A stretch of DNA of 55,674 nucleotides, taken from Gp7-AA10 sp035636095. GTDB lineage: Bacteria; Acidobacteriota; Thermoanaerobaculia; Gp7-AA8. The translations under genes were made by a program, and so were the position numbers. The stretch is from positions 1 through 55,674 of the forward strand of contig DASPZU010000063.1 in assembly GCA_035636095.1 (NCBI GenBank), read 5' to 3'. This document shows positions 8,431 through 16,018 of this stretch, piece by piece. Numbering within the stretch: position 1 is the stretch's first letter; every line of letters begins with the position of its first letter. Under the pieces are notes generated by a model that was not told where the DNA came from, made no database searches, and saw only the letters and a program-made list of their open reading frames with translations.

Positions 8431-8490
8431 CTATTGGTTACCTCGGTATTCAAAGTCAACTAGGCACATTTTAGGAACCGAGTATAGAAT
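8431..8490. promoter_or_regulatory. Divergent HxlR promoter region with palindromic operator
   Basis: Minus-strand promoter: -35 TTGACT (complement of 8454-8459), 17-bp spacer, -10 CAATAG (complement of 8431-8436). Its spacer contains the near-perfect palindrome TACC-TC-GGTA (8439-8448). A CTCGGT/ACCGAG inverted pair links 8442-8447 to 8477-8482. Plus-strand -10: TAGAAT at 8485-8490, only 6 bp before the HxlR ATG, which implies a leaderless or nearly leaderless mRNA. An operator inside the spacer fits a dimeric HxlR protein controlling both directions. Elements are read by eye. Confidence 0.55.
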
Positions 8491-8496
8491 CTGACC

Positions 8497-8856
8497 ATGG
8501 ACGACGAGAGCCCGGTCGAGCGCGTGGAGACGATCATGGGGATCATCGCCGGAAAGTGGAAGCCGGCCATTATCTACGCCCTGGTGATGGAGGGTCCGCT
8601 GCGGTTCGTGGAGCTGAAGCGGCGGATTCCGAAGGTCACGCAGCGAATGCTCACCCAACAGCTTCGCGACCTCGAGCGTTACGGCATCGTCAAGCGCGTG
8701 CATTACAAAGAGATCCCGCCCCGCGTCGAGTATTCCGTGACACCGGTCGGCCGGAGCCTTCACCCCTTCTTCAAGTCGCTTTGCGATTGGGGCGGCGAAC
8801 ATTTTCCGGCCCTGGAGAGGGCCCGGCTCCGGTACGACAAGAAAGGGAACCGGTGA
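8497..8856 (+). CDS. HxlR-family winged-helix transcriptional regulator
   Basis: 119 residues covering one HxlR domain: ETIMGIIAGKWKPAIIYALV (helices 1-2), GPLRFVELKRRIPKVTQRML (HTH), TQQLRDLERYGIVKRVHYKE with the wing PPRVEYSVTPVGRSL, then a dimerisation helix. It lacks the N-terminal Cys of redox-sensing HxlR members such as HypR or YodB, although Cys98 in SLCDWGG near the C-terminal helix could be reactive. No Shine-Dalgarno is visible and a -10-like TAGAAT ends 6 bp before the ATG. Divergent from the STAS-like/membrane protein pair and likely regulates them and itself. Confidence 0.93.
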   Translation: MDDESPVERVETIMGIIAGKWKPAIIYALVMEGPLRFVELKRRIPKVTQRMLTQQLRDLERYGIVKRVHYKEIPPRVEYSVTPVGRSLHPFFKSLCDWGGEHFPALERARLRYDKKGNR

Positions 8857-8884
8857 TGCATGCAATGCTGGAAGGAGGCCGAGC

Positions 8885-9454
8885 ATGCCTACGGATCCGA
8901 ACGTGCTGATTGGACCGATCGAGCGCGGATGGCCTCTGAACGGCGTCGCTGCGGATTGGATACTAGATCTCGAAACCGGCAGCTTCGGCGCATTGCAACT
9001 GCGGATGGGCTACGGCGAGGTCTCGCGGCTTTTTTCGCACGACGAGGGGCGTAGTGGAATGGCGCCGCGCGGTCCGGCGGCTGTTCGTCTGCGACTCGAC
9101 TTCGATGCAAGCGAGCAAATCCCGGAGGATGACGGTGCCGAGATCGAGTTCGCCACTGAGATCGAGCTCGACTGGAGCGAGCTGTCGCAGGCTGCACCGG
9201 CGACCGCTCCTCTCATTCGACTTCCCGGCCGGGAGCCAACGCACTGCACAAGCCTGACCCTGGCGGATCTGGAGGAGGCCTTCGGCAAGCCGGCGCAAGC
9301 CGAAATTTTCGACGAAGCTGAAGATGAGTGGCTGCTCGAATGGCGGCGAAACGGCTTCTGCGTGACGGCGCATACCGGCCATGGATTCCTGCAAAGCGCA
9401 GGCATATCGGCCCTTGGCCTTACCGACGTTCAGGCGTTGCATTTGGTTACGTGA
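8885..9454 (+). CDS. Uncharacterised acidic protein
   Basis: 189 residues, no signal peptide or membrane segment, acidic (many Asp and Glu in residues 75-110 and 135-150). No known family recognised. The C-terminal half (LTLADLEEAFGKPAQAEIFD and LEWRRNGFCVTAHTGHGFLQ) suggests a compact alpha+beta domain. The start is set by GGAAGGAGG at 8870-8878, 6 bp before the ATG. It lies 28 bp after the HxlR gene on the same strand and may be co-transcribed. A short stem (GCGGAT/ATCCGC, 9461-9476) lies just past its stop. Confidence 0.7.
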   Translation: MPTDPNVLIGPIERGWPLNGVAADWILDLETGSFGALQLRMGYGEVSRLFSHDEGRSGMAPRGPAAVRLRLDFDASEQIPEDDGAEIEFATEIELDWSELSQAAPATAPLIRLPGREPTHCTSLTLADLEEAFGKPAQAEIFDEAEDEWLLEWRRNGFCVTAHTGHGFLQSAGISALGLTDVQALHLVT

Positions 9455-9460
9455 GCGGGG

Positions 9461-9494
9461 GCGGATTGACATCCGCGGCCCGCGAACGTTTTTC
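9461..9494 (+). terminator. Possible weak intrinsic terminator
   Basis: GCGGAT-TGAC-ATCCGC forms a 6-bp stem at 9461-9476, and a run of five T follows at 9489-9493. The T-run is about 12 bp from the stem, further than normal, so termination is uncertain. Confidence 0.3.
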
Positions 9495-9517
9495 CGACCG
9501 GGCGTGTTTCGTCATCT

Positions 9518-10329
9518 ATGCATCCGAGCAGCTCGCAAGCGAAGGAAATGGCCGATGAATCGATGGTGCGCAATCTCGCCGCGCAGGCGGAAGCGATCTG
9601 GCCGCAGGAAGAGCCGATCTTCGACCGCCATCCCGTCGGAAGCGGAGCGGTGCTCGATGTCGGCTGCGGAACGGGCGAGTCACGGAGCGTCTCGCCACGA
9701 AATACCCGAAAGCGTCGCTGGTCGGCATCGACCTCGAGGAACAGCATCTCCAGCGCGCGCGTGCGCGCTGCGCCAGGTTCGGCTCGCGCATACGTTTTCA
9801 GGCCGGCGATGCCTTGGCGCTGCCGTTTGAGGACGAGCAGTTCGATCGCGTCGTGTGCAGGCACTTGCTGCAGGCGGTTCCCGATGCCCCGAAAGTTCTC
9901 TCCGAGATCTGTCGCGTTCTGCGCCCGGGCGGACGCGCGCATCTGATTGCCGAGGACTACGGGATGCTGTGGTGTCATCCCACCGAGCTCGACTCGGATG
10001 GCTTCTGGCAGGTGATTCCGCCGCGATACGCCGCGGCCATCGGCTGCGATCTCCATATCGGCAGAAAAATGTTCACGCTGCTTCACGATTTGAAGATGCG
10101 CGACATCGCGGTCGATTACATCGTCGTCGACACGCTGCGCGCTCCGCGCGACACATTCGCGCGCATTTGGGAAGCGTGGCGCGACGGATTCACCGACTCG
10201 ATCGCACAGCATTCCGGCATCCCGCGCCGAGAGATCGAGCAGCGATTTCGCGAGATGATCGACTGCGCCCGCGATCCGCGCGGATACGCGCTGTGGCAGG
10301 TGCCGCTCTGGACTGCCGCTAAGGCGTGA
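9518..10329 (+). CDS. Class I SAM-dependent methyltransferase, frameshifted
   Basis: Two frames together give one ordinary UbiE/Methyltransf_11-type enzyme. Frame 1 (9518-9679) carries motif I, VLDVGCGTGE. The other frame (9682-10329) carries ERLATKYPKASLVGIDLEEQ (motif post-I, acidic loop), QAGDALALPFEDEQFDRVVC (motifs II/III) and VLRPGGRAHLIAEDYG (motif IV). The break lies between GAG (9677-9679) and ACG (9682): one base appears to be missing, and restoring it gives GE-I-TERLA. Length with repair is about 270 residues. Methyl acceptor unknown. The start could be 9518 or 9551 (MADESM); neither has a clear ribosome-binding site. Either a recent one-base deletion or a sequencing error. Confidence 0.85.
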
Positions 10330-10375
10330 TCGACCGGCGCTCGGCCAGGCGCCGAGGTTGCAAGCGCATGACACC

Positions 10376-10528
10376 GTGCTTGAGATTCTCATCGTCGTCC
10401 TGCTGGTTCTGTGGCTTGTTGGATATTTCGGGCCTCGCCGCCTCCCTCGAATCCCCAAGAGCGGGAAGTTGATTCACATCCTTCTGGTGATCATCCTCGT
10501 TCTCGTCCTCATCCGACTCCTCGGCTAG
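10376..10528 (+). CDS. lmo0937-family (DUF5670-like) 50-residue membrane peptide
   Basis: A GTG at 10376 opens a 50-codon frame: VLEILIVVLLVLWLVGYFGP, a short basic loop RRLPRIPKSGKLI, then HILLVIILVLVLIRLLG and TAG at 10526. Two short hydrophobic helices around a G-F/Y-hinge, ending in LLVI..VLVLIRLL, match the lmo0937/DUF5670 membrane peptides found widely beside unrelated genes. Usual family length is about 50 residues. Start codon uncertain; no strong ribosome-binding site, and a TTG at 10358 is in frame. Role unknown, perhaps envelope stress. Confidence 0.65.
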   Translation: MLEILIVVLLVLWLVGYFGPRRLPRIPKSGKLIHILLVIILVLVLIRLLG

Positions 10529-10536
10529 CTAAAATC

Positions 10537-10563
10537 GGGCGGTCCCGCTGAGCGAGACCACCC
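10537..10563. terminator. Hairpin between convergent genes
   Basis: GGGCGGTC (10537-10544) pairs with GACCACCC (10556-10563) with one mismatch, around an 11-base loop. It sits between the stop codons of the lmo0937-type gene (plus) and the hydrolase gene (minus), a position suited to bidirectional termination. No T-run on either side. Confidence 0.4.
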
Positions 10564-10570
10564 GAAGATT

Positions 10571-12274
10571 TCAGTTCGAGAAGGCGATGTCGGAGATCAG
10601 CAGCGCGCCCGAACTGGTCTGATCGAATTCGAAGCGCACCGACGTGATGTTGGTCAGATCGATGTTCTGAAAGGCACTCAGCGGAACGCGCACGGTGTTC
10701 AACAGCAGTTTGGGAACGTGCGTCTTTTCGCCCGGCGGATAGAACAGACTGCGCGAGACATTGCTCACGGTGACCCGCGCGCTGTTCTTACGGTCGCTGA
10801 GCACCACCGTCAGATTCTGCGGCGCACCGACACCATTTCGCGCATCGCCGAAGTTCACACTGGCGCGGAATTGCAGCGCACGGAATGCGCTGACGTCCCG
10901 CGTTCCTTTCGGCAATCCGTTATCGATGAAGGCGGAGACCGAAGACCAACCCGCCTGCAGTTGGCTCAAGCCACGCTTTGGCGACCGTGCGCTCGGAGTC
11001 GTGTGCGGTTGCCGCGAATTGCGTTCTGCTGGAAGGCATTTCGCAGGCTGCGGCGCCTCGCCGCCGCACAGCTCGTAAGGTGTGATGCCCACCTGCGCTA
11101 CGGCGCCGCCTAACGTGTTTGTGCTCAGGTCAGCTGCGCTCAGCAGACGATTGACATCAAGACGGCCGGCGGCCGGCGCATGAAACATGAGGAAAATCTG
11201 ATCGGTGGTTGCCGACGGAGGCGGCGGAGCGTCTCCGTTGAATTGCGAGCTGAAATCCTCGCCGGCGAGGTTGTTGCGAAAGAAGCCGGCGATGTAGGCA
11301 AGACCGGTCCCGCGCTGCTGGTCGGGTGTTAGGCGCGCATTGCCCTTCACCTGCCCGCAGTGCGGATCGCTTCGCCCGCCCGGCACGAACGCGTTCCAAT
11401 CGTCGGCCGATGCGGCGTCGAAGATGCCGGGAGTCCAGATGGTGTTGAAGAAGTTGTGATTGGCGCCCATGACCAGGATGGTGTCCTTGGCAGCCGTATC
11501 GCCCGGCACGTTGTAGCGGGCATCATCGTAGAAGTGGACGCCCTGCAGGTCGGCGACGTCCCCATCGCAATATGGGAGGATCACCGCCAGCGGCACGTTG
11601 TTGATCACCGGCCGGTTGAAATCGACAGGAGCGAGCGGGAAGACCGCCTTGATCCCGTAGGGCGAGCCGAGGGACTGATTGAAGACGAAGTGGCGGACGA
11701 CGCCTTCGCCGCCGCGCGAATGTCCCATCGTGCCGACGCGCGTCAGGTCGACTTTGCCGACGAATTTCGTTCCAAAGGGCACGCCGCCGACGGTGTTGAA
11801 GCCGTTCCAGATATCGAGATGTTTCTGGATCAACTCCGCACGCGCGAGAGCGCCGAGATCGCGGACGAAGTTGTCGCGCGCGTTAATGCCATTCGCGCTG
11901 ATCGACACCACGATGAATCCGTTGCTCGCCAGCACCTCGGCGATGTAGTCGTAACCGCGATAGCTGGGGATCGGTTGGAGCGGCGCTGAAAACGAGGAGC
12001 ACGGCCACAGCAGGAAGCCCGTCCGCCCGGTGAAGCAGGTGGCGTGGCGGCCGTGAAGGAAAACGACGAGCGGATACGGGCCGCCCGGCAAGCCGGTCGG
12101 GTAGTGAACGCTGGCCAGCAGCTCGACCGGTCCCGGGAAATTCGTCGGGGTGAAGGCGGTGTCGCCAAAGTTGTATTCCTCACGCGTGACGGACAGAGGC
12201 CCTGGGGTTCCTGGATCCGCAGCGAGGAGCGGAAACACAGTGATGAGAGCGAGCGCAAAGAGAATTTTCTTCAT
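10571..12274 (-). CDS. Exported alpha/beta hydrolase
   Basis: 567 residues with signal peptide 1-18 (MKKILFALALITVFPLLA). Alpha/beta-hydrolase core at about 40-300: oxyanion loop LVVFLHGRHATC, nucleophile elbow GHSRGG with Ser186, acid candidate in ILPYCDGDV, and His in MGANHNFF. The HGRH and YRGYDYIAEVLASNGF features resemble chlorophyllase/dienelactone-hydrolase-like esterases. The last ~130 residues form a beta-rich region (VRVPLSAFQNIDLTNITSVR) like a carbohydrate-binding or jelly-roll module. Starts 9 bp after the stop of the small exported gene at 12284-12730, so the two form an operon; GAGAGG precedes the ATG. Predicted secreted or periplasmic esterase, substrate unknown. Confidence 0.85.
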   Translation of the reverse strand: MKKILFALALITVFPLLAADPGTPGPLSVTREEYNFGDTAFTPTNFPGPVELLASVHYPTGLPGGPYPLVVFLHGRHATCFTGRTGFLLWPCSSFSAPLQPIPSYRGYDYIAEVLASNGFIVVSISANGINARDNFVRDLGALARAELIQKHLDIWNGFNTVGGVPFGTKFVGKVDLTRVGTMGHSRGGEGVVRHFVFNQSLGSPYGIKAVFPLAPVDFNRPVINNVPLAVILPYCDGDVADLQGVHFYDDARYNVPGDTAAKDTILVMGANHNFFNTIWTPGIFDAASADDWNAFVPGGRSDPHCGQVKGNARLTPDQQRGTGLAYIAGFFRNNLAGEDFSSQFNGDAPPPPSATTDQIFLMFHAPAAGRLDVNRLLSAADLSTNTLGGAVAQVGITPYELCGGEAPQPAKCLPAERNSRQPHTTPSARSPKRGLSQLQAGWSSVSAFIDNGLPKGTRDVSAFRALQFRASVNFGDARNGVGAPQNLTVVLSDRKNSARVTVSNVSRSLFYPPGEKTHVPKLLLNTVRVPLSAFQNIDLTNITSVRFEFDQTSSGALLISDIAFSN

Positions 12275-12283
12275 GGTCGCCTC

Positions 12284-12730
12284 TCAGTTTCGGGTCAACT
12301 TCTCGGGAAGCACGGTCGTGTCTTCGCCGTAGGAAAGTGTGATGGCTGCGCCATTCGTGAGCATCGACTGATCGAACGTGATGGTTGCGACGACGGAGAG
12401 GTCGGCGCCCTCCTGCGCCGGCATCAGGTCGACGCCGCCGACGGAAATCACCGCTGCCTGATCGCGGACCGGGAACGGCCCGCCATTGATCGTCACACGC
12501 CACGCTTTCGCGGCGTTGATGGTCTGCCCGTCGATGACCACCGGTTCGGTCAGAGTGAGTTCCTCGACCTTGTAGCTTTTGACTCCGAACTGTCCGACGG
12601 GAAGCGAGTTCGAGCCTTTCCCGAGAACCTTTCCGGGCATGTTCATCAGATCTTCGAGAGTGGAAGCGTAGAGAGATGAAGCGAGGAGGAGACAGACAGC
12701 GACGACAAAGGTACGGTTCAGCCGCGGCAT
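12284..12730 (-). CDS. Small exported protein, unknown
   Basis: 148 residues. Signal peptide to about residue 23 (LNRTFVVAVCLLLASSLYAS). The mature part is beta-rich (VEELTLTEPVVIDGQTINAA and ADLSVVATITFDQSMLTNGA), suggesting a small beta-sandwich. No family recognised. A strong GAAGGAGG sits 8 bp before the ATG at 12730. Upstream of, and probably co-transcribed with, the exported alpha/beta hydrolase, so it may be an accessory or inhibitor-like partner; that is inference from context only. Confidence 0.75.
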   Translation of the reverse strand: MPRLNRTFVVAVCLLLASSLYASTLEDLMNMPGKVLGKGSNSLPVGQFGVKSYKVEELTLTEPVVIDGQTINAAKAWRVTINGGPFPVRDQAAVISVGGVDLMPAQEGADLSVVATITFDQSMLTNGAAITLSYGEDTTVLPEKLTRN

Positions 12731-12797
12731 TTTTAAAACCTCCTTCTTTATAGAGATCCTGAAACTATATCAGCGATTGTTTCGGCGACTCCACGAC

Positions 12798-13172
12798 TCA
12801 ACTCAACTTCGCGTGTCCGGCGTTTCCGCGTCGGGCGGAGGTCTCCGCGCGCCCGCCGAAATAAAAGCCGATCACGGTGCCGACCAGCGCGACCACGGAG
12901 GGAAAGACGACGGTCAGGATCTCTTTGATGCTCGCGATGTCGAGTTTGAGCCAGCCTGCAGAAGCGAGCAGGGCCAGCGCGCCGGCGCCGAGGCCGGCCA
13001 GAAGACGGACCAGGAGGAGGGCGATCTCGCCGCGCTTCTCTTCGCGTTGCTGTTCTACCGTGCGAAGAACGATGAGCGGCGGAGGCTCGGTAGGGACGGG
13101 AGATTCGTGACTGGTGTCCTCGACTCCGACGATCTTGGCGAGAGGCACTTCTTCCTGGTGAGCGAGGGTCAC
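12798..13172 (-). CDS. Two-helix membrane protein downstream of an RHH regulator
   Basis: 124 residues: a polar N-terminal half (about 1-48, with charged EQQREEKRGE) and two hydrophobic helices, IALLLVRLLAGLGAGALALL (about 49-70) and ILTVVFPSVVALVGTVIGFY (about 84-105), followed by FGGRAETSARR. The two-TM hairpin ending in GFYFGGR is common in small holin-like or effector-associated membrane proteins, but no named family is certain. It starts 8 bp after the RHH gene stop, so it is co-transcribed and probably under RHH control. Confidence 0.75.
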   Translation of the reverse strand: MTLAHQEEVPLAKIVGVEDTSHESPVPTEPPPLIVLRTVEQQREEKRGEIALLLVRLLAGLGAGALALLASAGWLKLDIASIKEILTVVFPSVVALVGTVIGFYFGGRAETSARRGNAGHAKLS

Positions 13173-13180
13173 GGGGGCAC

Positions 13181-13447
13181 CTATCGAATCACGAGCTCCC
13201 GCACGCCGTGAGAATCTTCGAGCAACACCTTGCCGCCGGCCTTCAAGGTCTCGTGCAGATATTTTTCGATCCAGATTGCGCGACGGATCACATCGGCGAC
13301 TGTCGTGCCGCGCTCTTTCGCCATTTGCCGGACTGCTTCGATTGCATCGGGTGTCAAATTCACAGTTGTTCGCACCACCGGGATCGACTGTTCAGGACTC
13401 GATCGTTTTTCGGGCATGAACTTTTTGGCGTTGTCATGTCTCGGCAT
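13181..13447 (-). CDS. Ribbon-helix-helix (CopG-like) regulator
   Basis: 88 residues. Central RHH fold: strand VVRTTVNLT, helix PDAIEAVRQMAKERG, turn, helix TVADVIRRAIWIEKYLHETL. The C-terminal tail (AGGKVLLEDSHGVRELVIR) matches a tail common in small bacterial RHH proteins, such as those written as 'G..ll....g...el...'. Acts as a dimeric DNA-binding protein, probably autoregulatory. Two inverted repeats in the divergent region (13473-13485 and 13499-13516) are candidate operators. Its operon partner is a two-helix membrane protein, not a RelE/ParE toxin. Confidence 0.85.
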   Translation of the reverse strand: MPRHDNAKKFMPEKRSSPEQSIPVVRTTVNLTPDAIEAVRQMAKERGTTVADVIRRAIWIEKYLHETLKAGGKVLLEDSHGVRELVIR

Positions 13448-13472
13448 GCGGTCCTCCTTCCGCTACCATAGA

Positions 13473-13516
13473 CATACTTTGTATGGCTGTCAATCGTCAC
13501 TTTGCTGTAACAAAGT
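13473..13516. promoter_or_regulatory. Candidate RHH operators
   Basis: CATAC-TTT-GTATG (13473-13485) is a perfect palindrome, flanked by a further CCATA/TATGG pair. ACTTTG-ctgtaa-CAAAGT (13499-13516) is a 6-bp inverted repeat extending to 9 bp with one mismatch. The word ACTTTG occurs in both, 23 bp apart (about two helical turns). This spacing suits cooperative RHH dimers and lies between the RHH operon and the plus-strand gene at 13581. Confidence 0.5.
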
Positions 13517-13580
13517 CACGCTTTTGCTTCACAAATAACATATTGGCCGCTAATATCCTGCCTTACGGAAGGAAGGCTAA

Positions 13581-13940
13581 ATGTCTCCGCCGCGGGCCTG
13601 GAAAGTGGATGTCGATCCGTCGTTCGAAGAGCGTGCTCCGGTTTCGGAAGGGGGAGCGGTGGGCCTGCTGGTTGGGATCGAAGTCCTGCGTCGCTACGCC
13701 GGCGATCTTCCAGCCCTCACTAAGAACGGGCGCAGCATTCGCCGGCTGGCCAGCCCGAAGACCTACCGTTTGCCGGATGGATTGATCGTGCCGCCGTTTG
13801 CGATCTGCTACGAGATTTCGAAGGATGGCACGACTGCCATCATCGTGGGAGCGCGCGAGTTTGAGCCGCGACTCGGAGAGGTCAGGAGCTGCAATCTCGA
13901 TGAATTGACCACCGATCTGGTGCCGGAGGTCGACGTGTGA
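13581..13940 (+). CDS. Uncharacterised small protein divergent from the RHH operon
   Basis: 119 residues, soluble. Middle part RRLASPKTYRLPDGLIVPPF and AICYEISKDGTTAIIVGARE looks like two beta-hairpins reminiscent of the ParE/RelE strand order (YRL...ICYEI...IIVGARE). Catalytic RelE residues are not evident, so homology to toxins is only a possibility. Preceded by GGAAGGAAGG 5 bp before the ATG. Shares the putative operator region with the RHH gene. The last codons overlap an in-frame GTG of the kinase reading frame. Confidence 0.65.
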   Translation: MSPPRAWKVDVDPSFEERAPVSEGGAVGLLVGIEVLRRYAGDLPALTKNGRSIRRLASPKTYRLPDGLIVPPFAICYEISKDGTTAIIVGAREFEPRLGEVRSCNLDELTTDLVPEVDV

Positions 13941-14020
13941 CTTCGGGGGGCGGTTGTGATCTGCGTTACCACGAGCATCGAAAGCGGCATTACCATTGCT
14001 GCAAGTCCTTTTTAACACCC

Positions 14021-16009
14021 ATGCAATTGACGGATGGCGACGAGCGATTCGAGTTGAGACGACGTCTGGGCTCGGGATCGTTCGGGATCGTCTACGAGGC
14101 GTTCGATCGCTACCGCAATCGCACCGTGGCATTGAAGGTGCTCGAACATGCGGTTCCCGATGCAGTAGCCCGCTTCAAACGCGAATTCCGTTACCTGGTG
14201 GAAGTCCGCCATCGGAATCTGGCGAGCTTGTACGAGCTGCTCATGGTTCAGGACCGGTGGGCTCTCTCGATGGAGCTGATTCGAGGGTCGGAGCTGCTGG
14301 AGCATCTCGCCATCGCCGAGCTGCAGAATTCTCTGTTCGCGTCACGGGAAGGCACCGGGCCACCTGGCGATCAAACACTGCGGTTCAAGCCGCGGAAAAC
14401 AAATCGGAAGATCAGTCCACTCTACTTCGATCGCGTTCGCGACACCTTCAGCCAGCTTGCCACCGGCACGGCCATGCTGCATGCGCACGGCATTGTGCAT
14501 CGCGATATCAAACCTTCCAACATCATGATCACTTCCGGCGGGCGGGTGGTGCTTCTCGACTTCGGGCTGGTGGTCGAACGGGCGCACGACGACTCGCTCG
14601 ATCGTAAGACTGTTGTCGGCACGCCCGGGTACATGGCGCCGGAACAGATCAGCGGAGCGACACCGAATGCATCGGCCGATTGGTACAGCGTCGGCGTGCT
14701 TCTCTACCAGGCGGTCACGGGCCGGATGCCGTTTACCGCGTCGACCTCACTCGAAGTGTTGCAGATGCAACTGCACGCAGACGCGCCGCTGGTGCGAGAG
14801 GTCGTGGACGAAGTGCCTGAAGACCTGGCATCGCTCGCCGATGCCTGTATCCGTCGCGACCCTCAGTCGCGTCCCGACGATCCCGAAATCCTTCACCGCC
14901 TCGGCATCCGCGACTTCGACGCCGCCAGGCTCGAACGCAAGCGCGCGCGCCGGCCGCATCTGGTGGGACGCGATCGTGAGCTCAAAGCGCTGACCTCGTG
15001 GATCGCTTCGACCCAGCCCGGCGTTCCGTACGTCGCCGCGTTGCACGGAGCGCCGGGATCCGGAAAGAGCGCGCTGCTCGATGTTGCACTCAACCGGCTC
15101 CGCGCCGGCGAGAACGCCTGCATCATCGGCGGGCAGTGTCAGGCGTGGGAGTCTGTTCCGCTGAACGCCATCGATGTCATCGTCGACTCTCTGGCGCGCG
15201 AGCTCCGCCGCCAACGGCCGCCGGCGGTCGATGAAATCATGAGCCGATCGGTGGCCGTGACGCAGCTCTTTCCTGTGCTGCTCAACACCTCCGCGGCGTC
15301 CCTGGCCGACGAGACCATCGCCCTTCCGGCGACCGGCCAGAAATTGATCGCGCGCGCCGCCTCCGAGCTGCGATCGATCCTCTTCGCAGTGGCCGGGGAT
15401 CGGCCGCTGCTGCTGTTTCTCGACGACGCCCAGTGGGGTGACTTCCAGAGCGCGCAAGTTCTGCTGAAGCTTCTGAAGCCGCAGCGTGGACGACGCCTTT
15501 CGCTGATCCTCTGCTATCAGTCCGAAGACTGGAGAACGAGCCTGCTTCTCCAGGCGCTGCTGGGCAGCGGCACGGCCATGCGCGAATTTCGTCTCAAAGA
15601 TCTGTCGCGTGTCATGACGGCGCAGATGGTGCAGCGAGCGACCGGCCAGCGCGGTAAGCGTCTCGCCGATCGCATCTTCCGCGTCACGGGCGGGAATCCG
15701 GCCATGATCGAAATGGCAATCGAATCGCTCCGTCGCCATAGCGCCAACGATCCATCCCTGATGGCGTGGGCCGTTGCCTGCCGTCTGCAGTCGCTTTCAC
15801 TCCCGGCCCATCGGCTCTTCACCTGGCTGCTCACGCCGCCGGGCGCGGTGGGGGAGGAGACGGTCGCGGAAGCGCTGGAGCTCTTCGAAATCGATGAGCC
15901 GCTGCGGATGCTGCGCCGCGAACGCCTGATCCGCCTTCGAAAAACCGGCGACTTACGCGCCATTGAGATTTATCACCCGCGAATCCGACAAGCGTTCGAC
16001 GTTGCCTAG
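14021..16009 (+). CDS. Ser/Thr protein kinase fused to a STAND/AAA-type ATPase
   Basis: 662 residues, cytoplasmic. Hanks-type kinase at about 8-290: glycine loop GSGSFGIVYEA, VALKVL lysine, catalytic HRDIKPSNIM (about 160), DFG, and GTPGYMAPEQ. Then an AAA_16/STAND-like ATPase from about 315: HLVGRDRELKAL, Walker A GAPGSGKS (about 343) and Walker B LLLFLDDAQWGD (about 464). The protein ends soon after the ATPase. Many kinase-AAA relatives (PknK/AfsR-like) carry a further TPR half, so this one is short. The start at 14021 (MQLTDGDERFELRRRLG) is chosen because it opens directly on the kinase fold; a GTG at 13937 overlapping the previous stop would add 28 non-conserved residues. ATP-driven signalling hub; substrate unknown. 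Confidence 0.92.
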   Translation: MQLTDGDERFELRRRLGSGSFGIVYEAFDRYRNRTVALKVLEHAVPDAVARFKREFRYLVEVRHRNLASLYELLMVQDRWALSMELIRGSELLEHLAIAELQNSLFASREGTGPPGDQTLRFKPRKTNRKISPLYFDRVRDTFSQLATGTAMLHAHGIVHRDIKPSNIMITSGGRVVLLDFGLVVERAHDDSLDRKTVVGTPGYMAPEQISGATPNASADWYSVGVLLYQAVTGRMPFTASTSLEVLQMQLHADAPLVREVVDEVPEDLASLADACIRRDPQSRPDDPEILHRLGIRDFDAARLERKRARRPHLVGRDRELKALTSWIASTQPGVPYVAALHGAPGSGKSALLDVALNRLRAGENACIIGGQCQAWESVPLNAIDVIVDSLARELRRQRPPAVDEIMSRSVAVTQLFPVLLNTSAASLADETIALPATGQKLIARAASELRSILFAVAGDRPLLLFLDDAQWGDFQSAQVLLKLLKPQRGRRLSLILCYQSEDWRTSLLLQALLGSGTAMREFRLKDLSRVMTAQMVQRATGQRGKRLADRIFRVTGGNPAMIEMAIESLRRHSANDPSLMAWAVACRLQSLSLPAHRLFTWLLTPPGAVGEETVAEALELFEIDEPLRMLRRERLIRLRKTGDLRAIEIYHPRIRQAFDVA

Positions 16010-16018
16010 CGAGGTACG

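Noticed and set aside
13181..13447. A classical CopG/ParD-ParE toxin-antitoxin pair
   Set aside because: The co-transcribed partner is a two-helix membrane protein, and the only ParE-like candidate is divergent and lacks recognisable catalytic residues.
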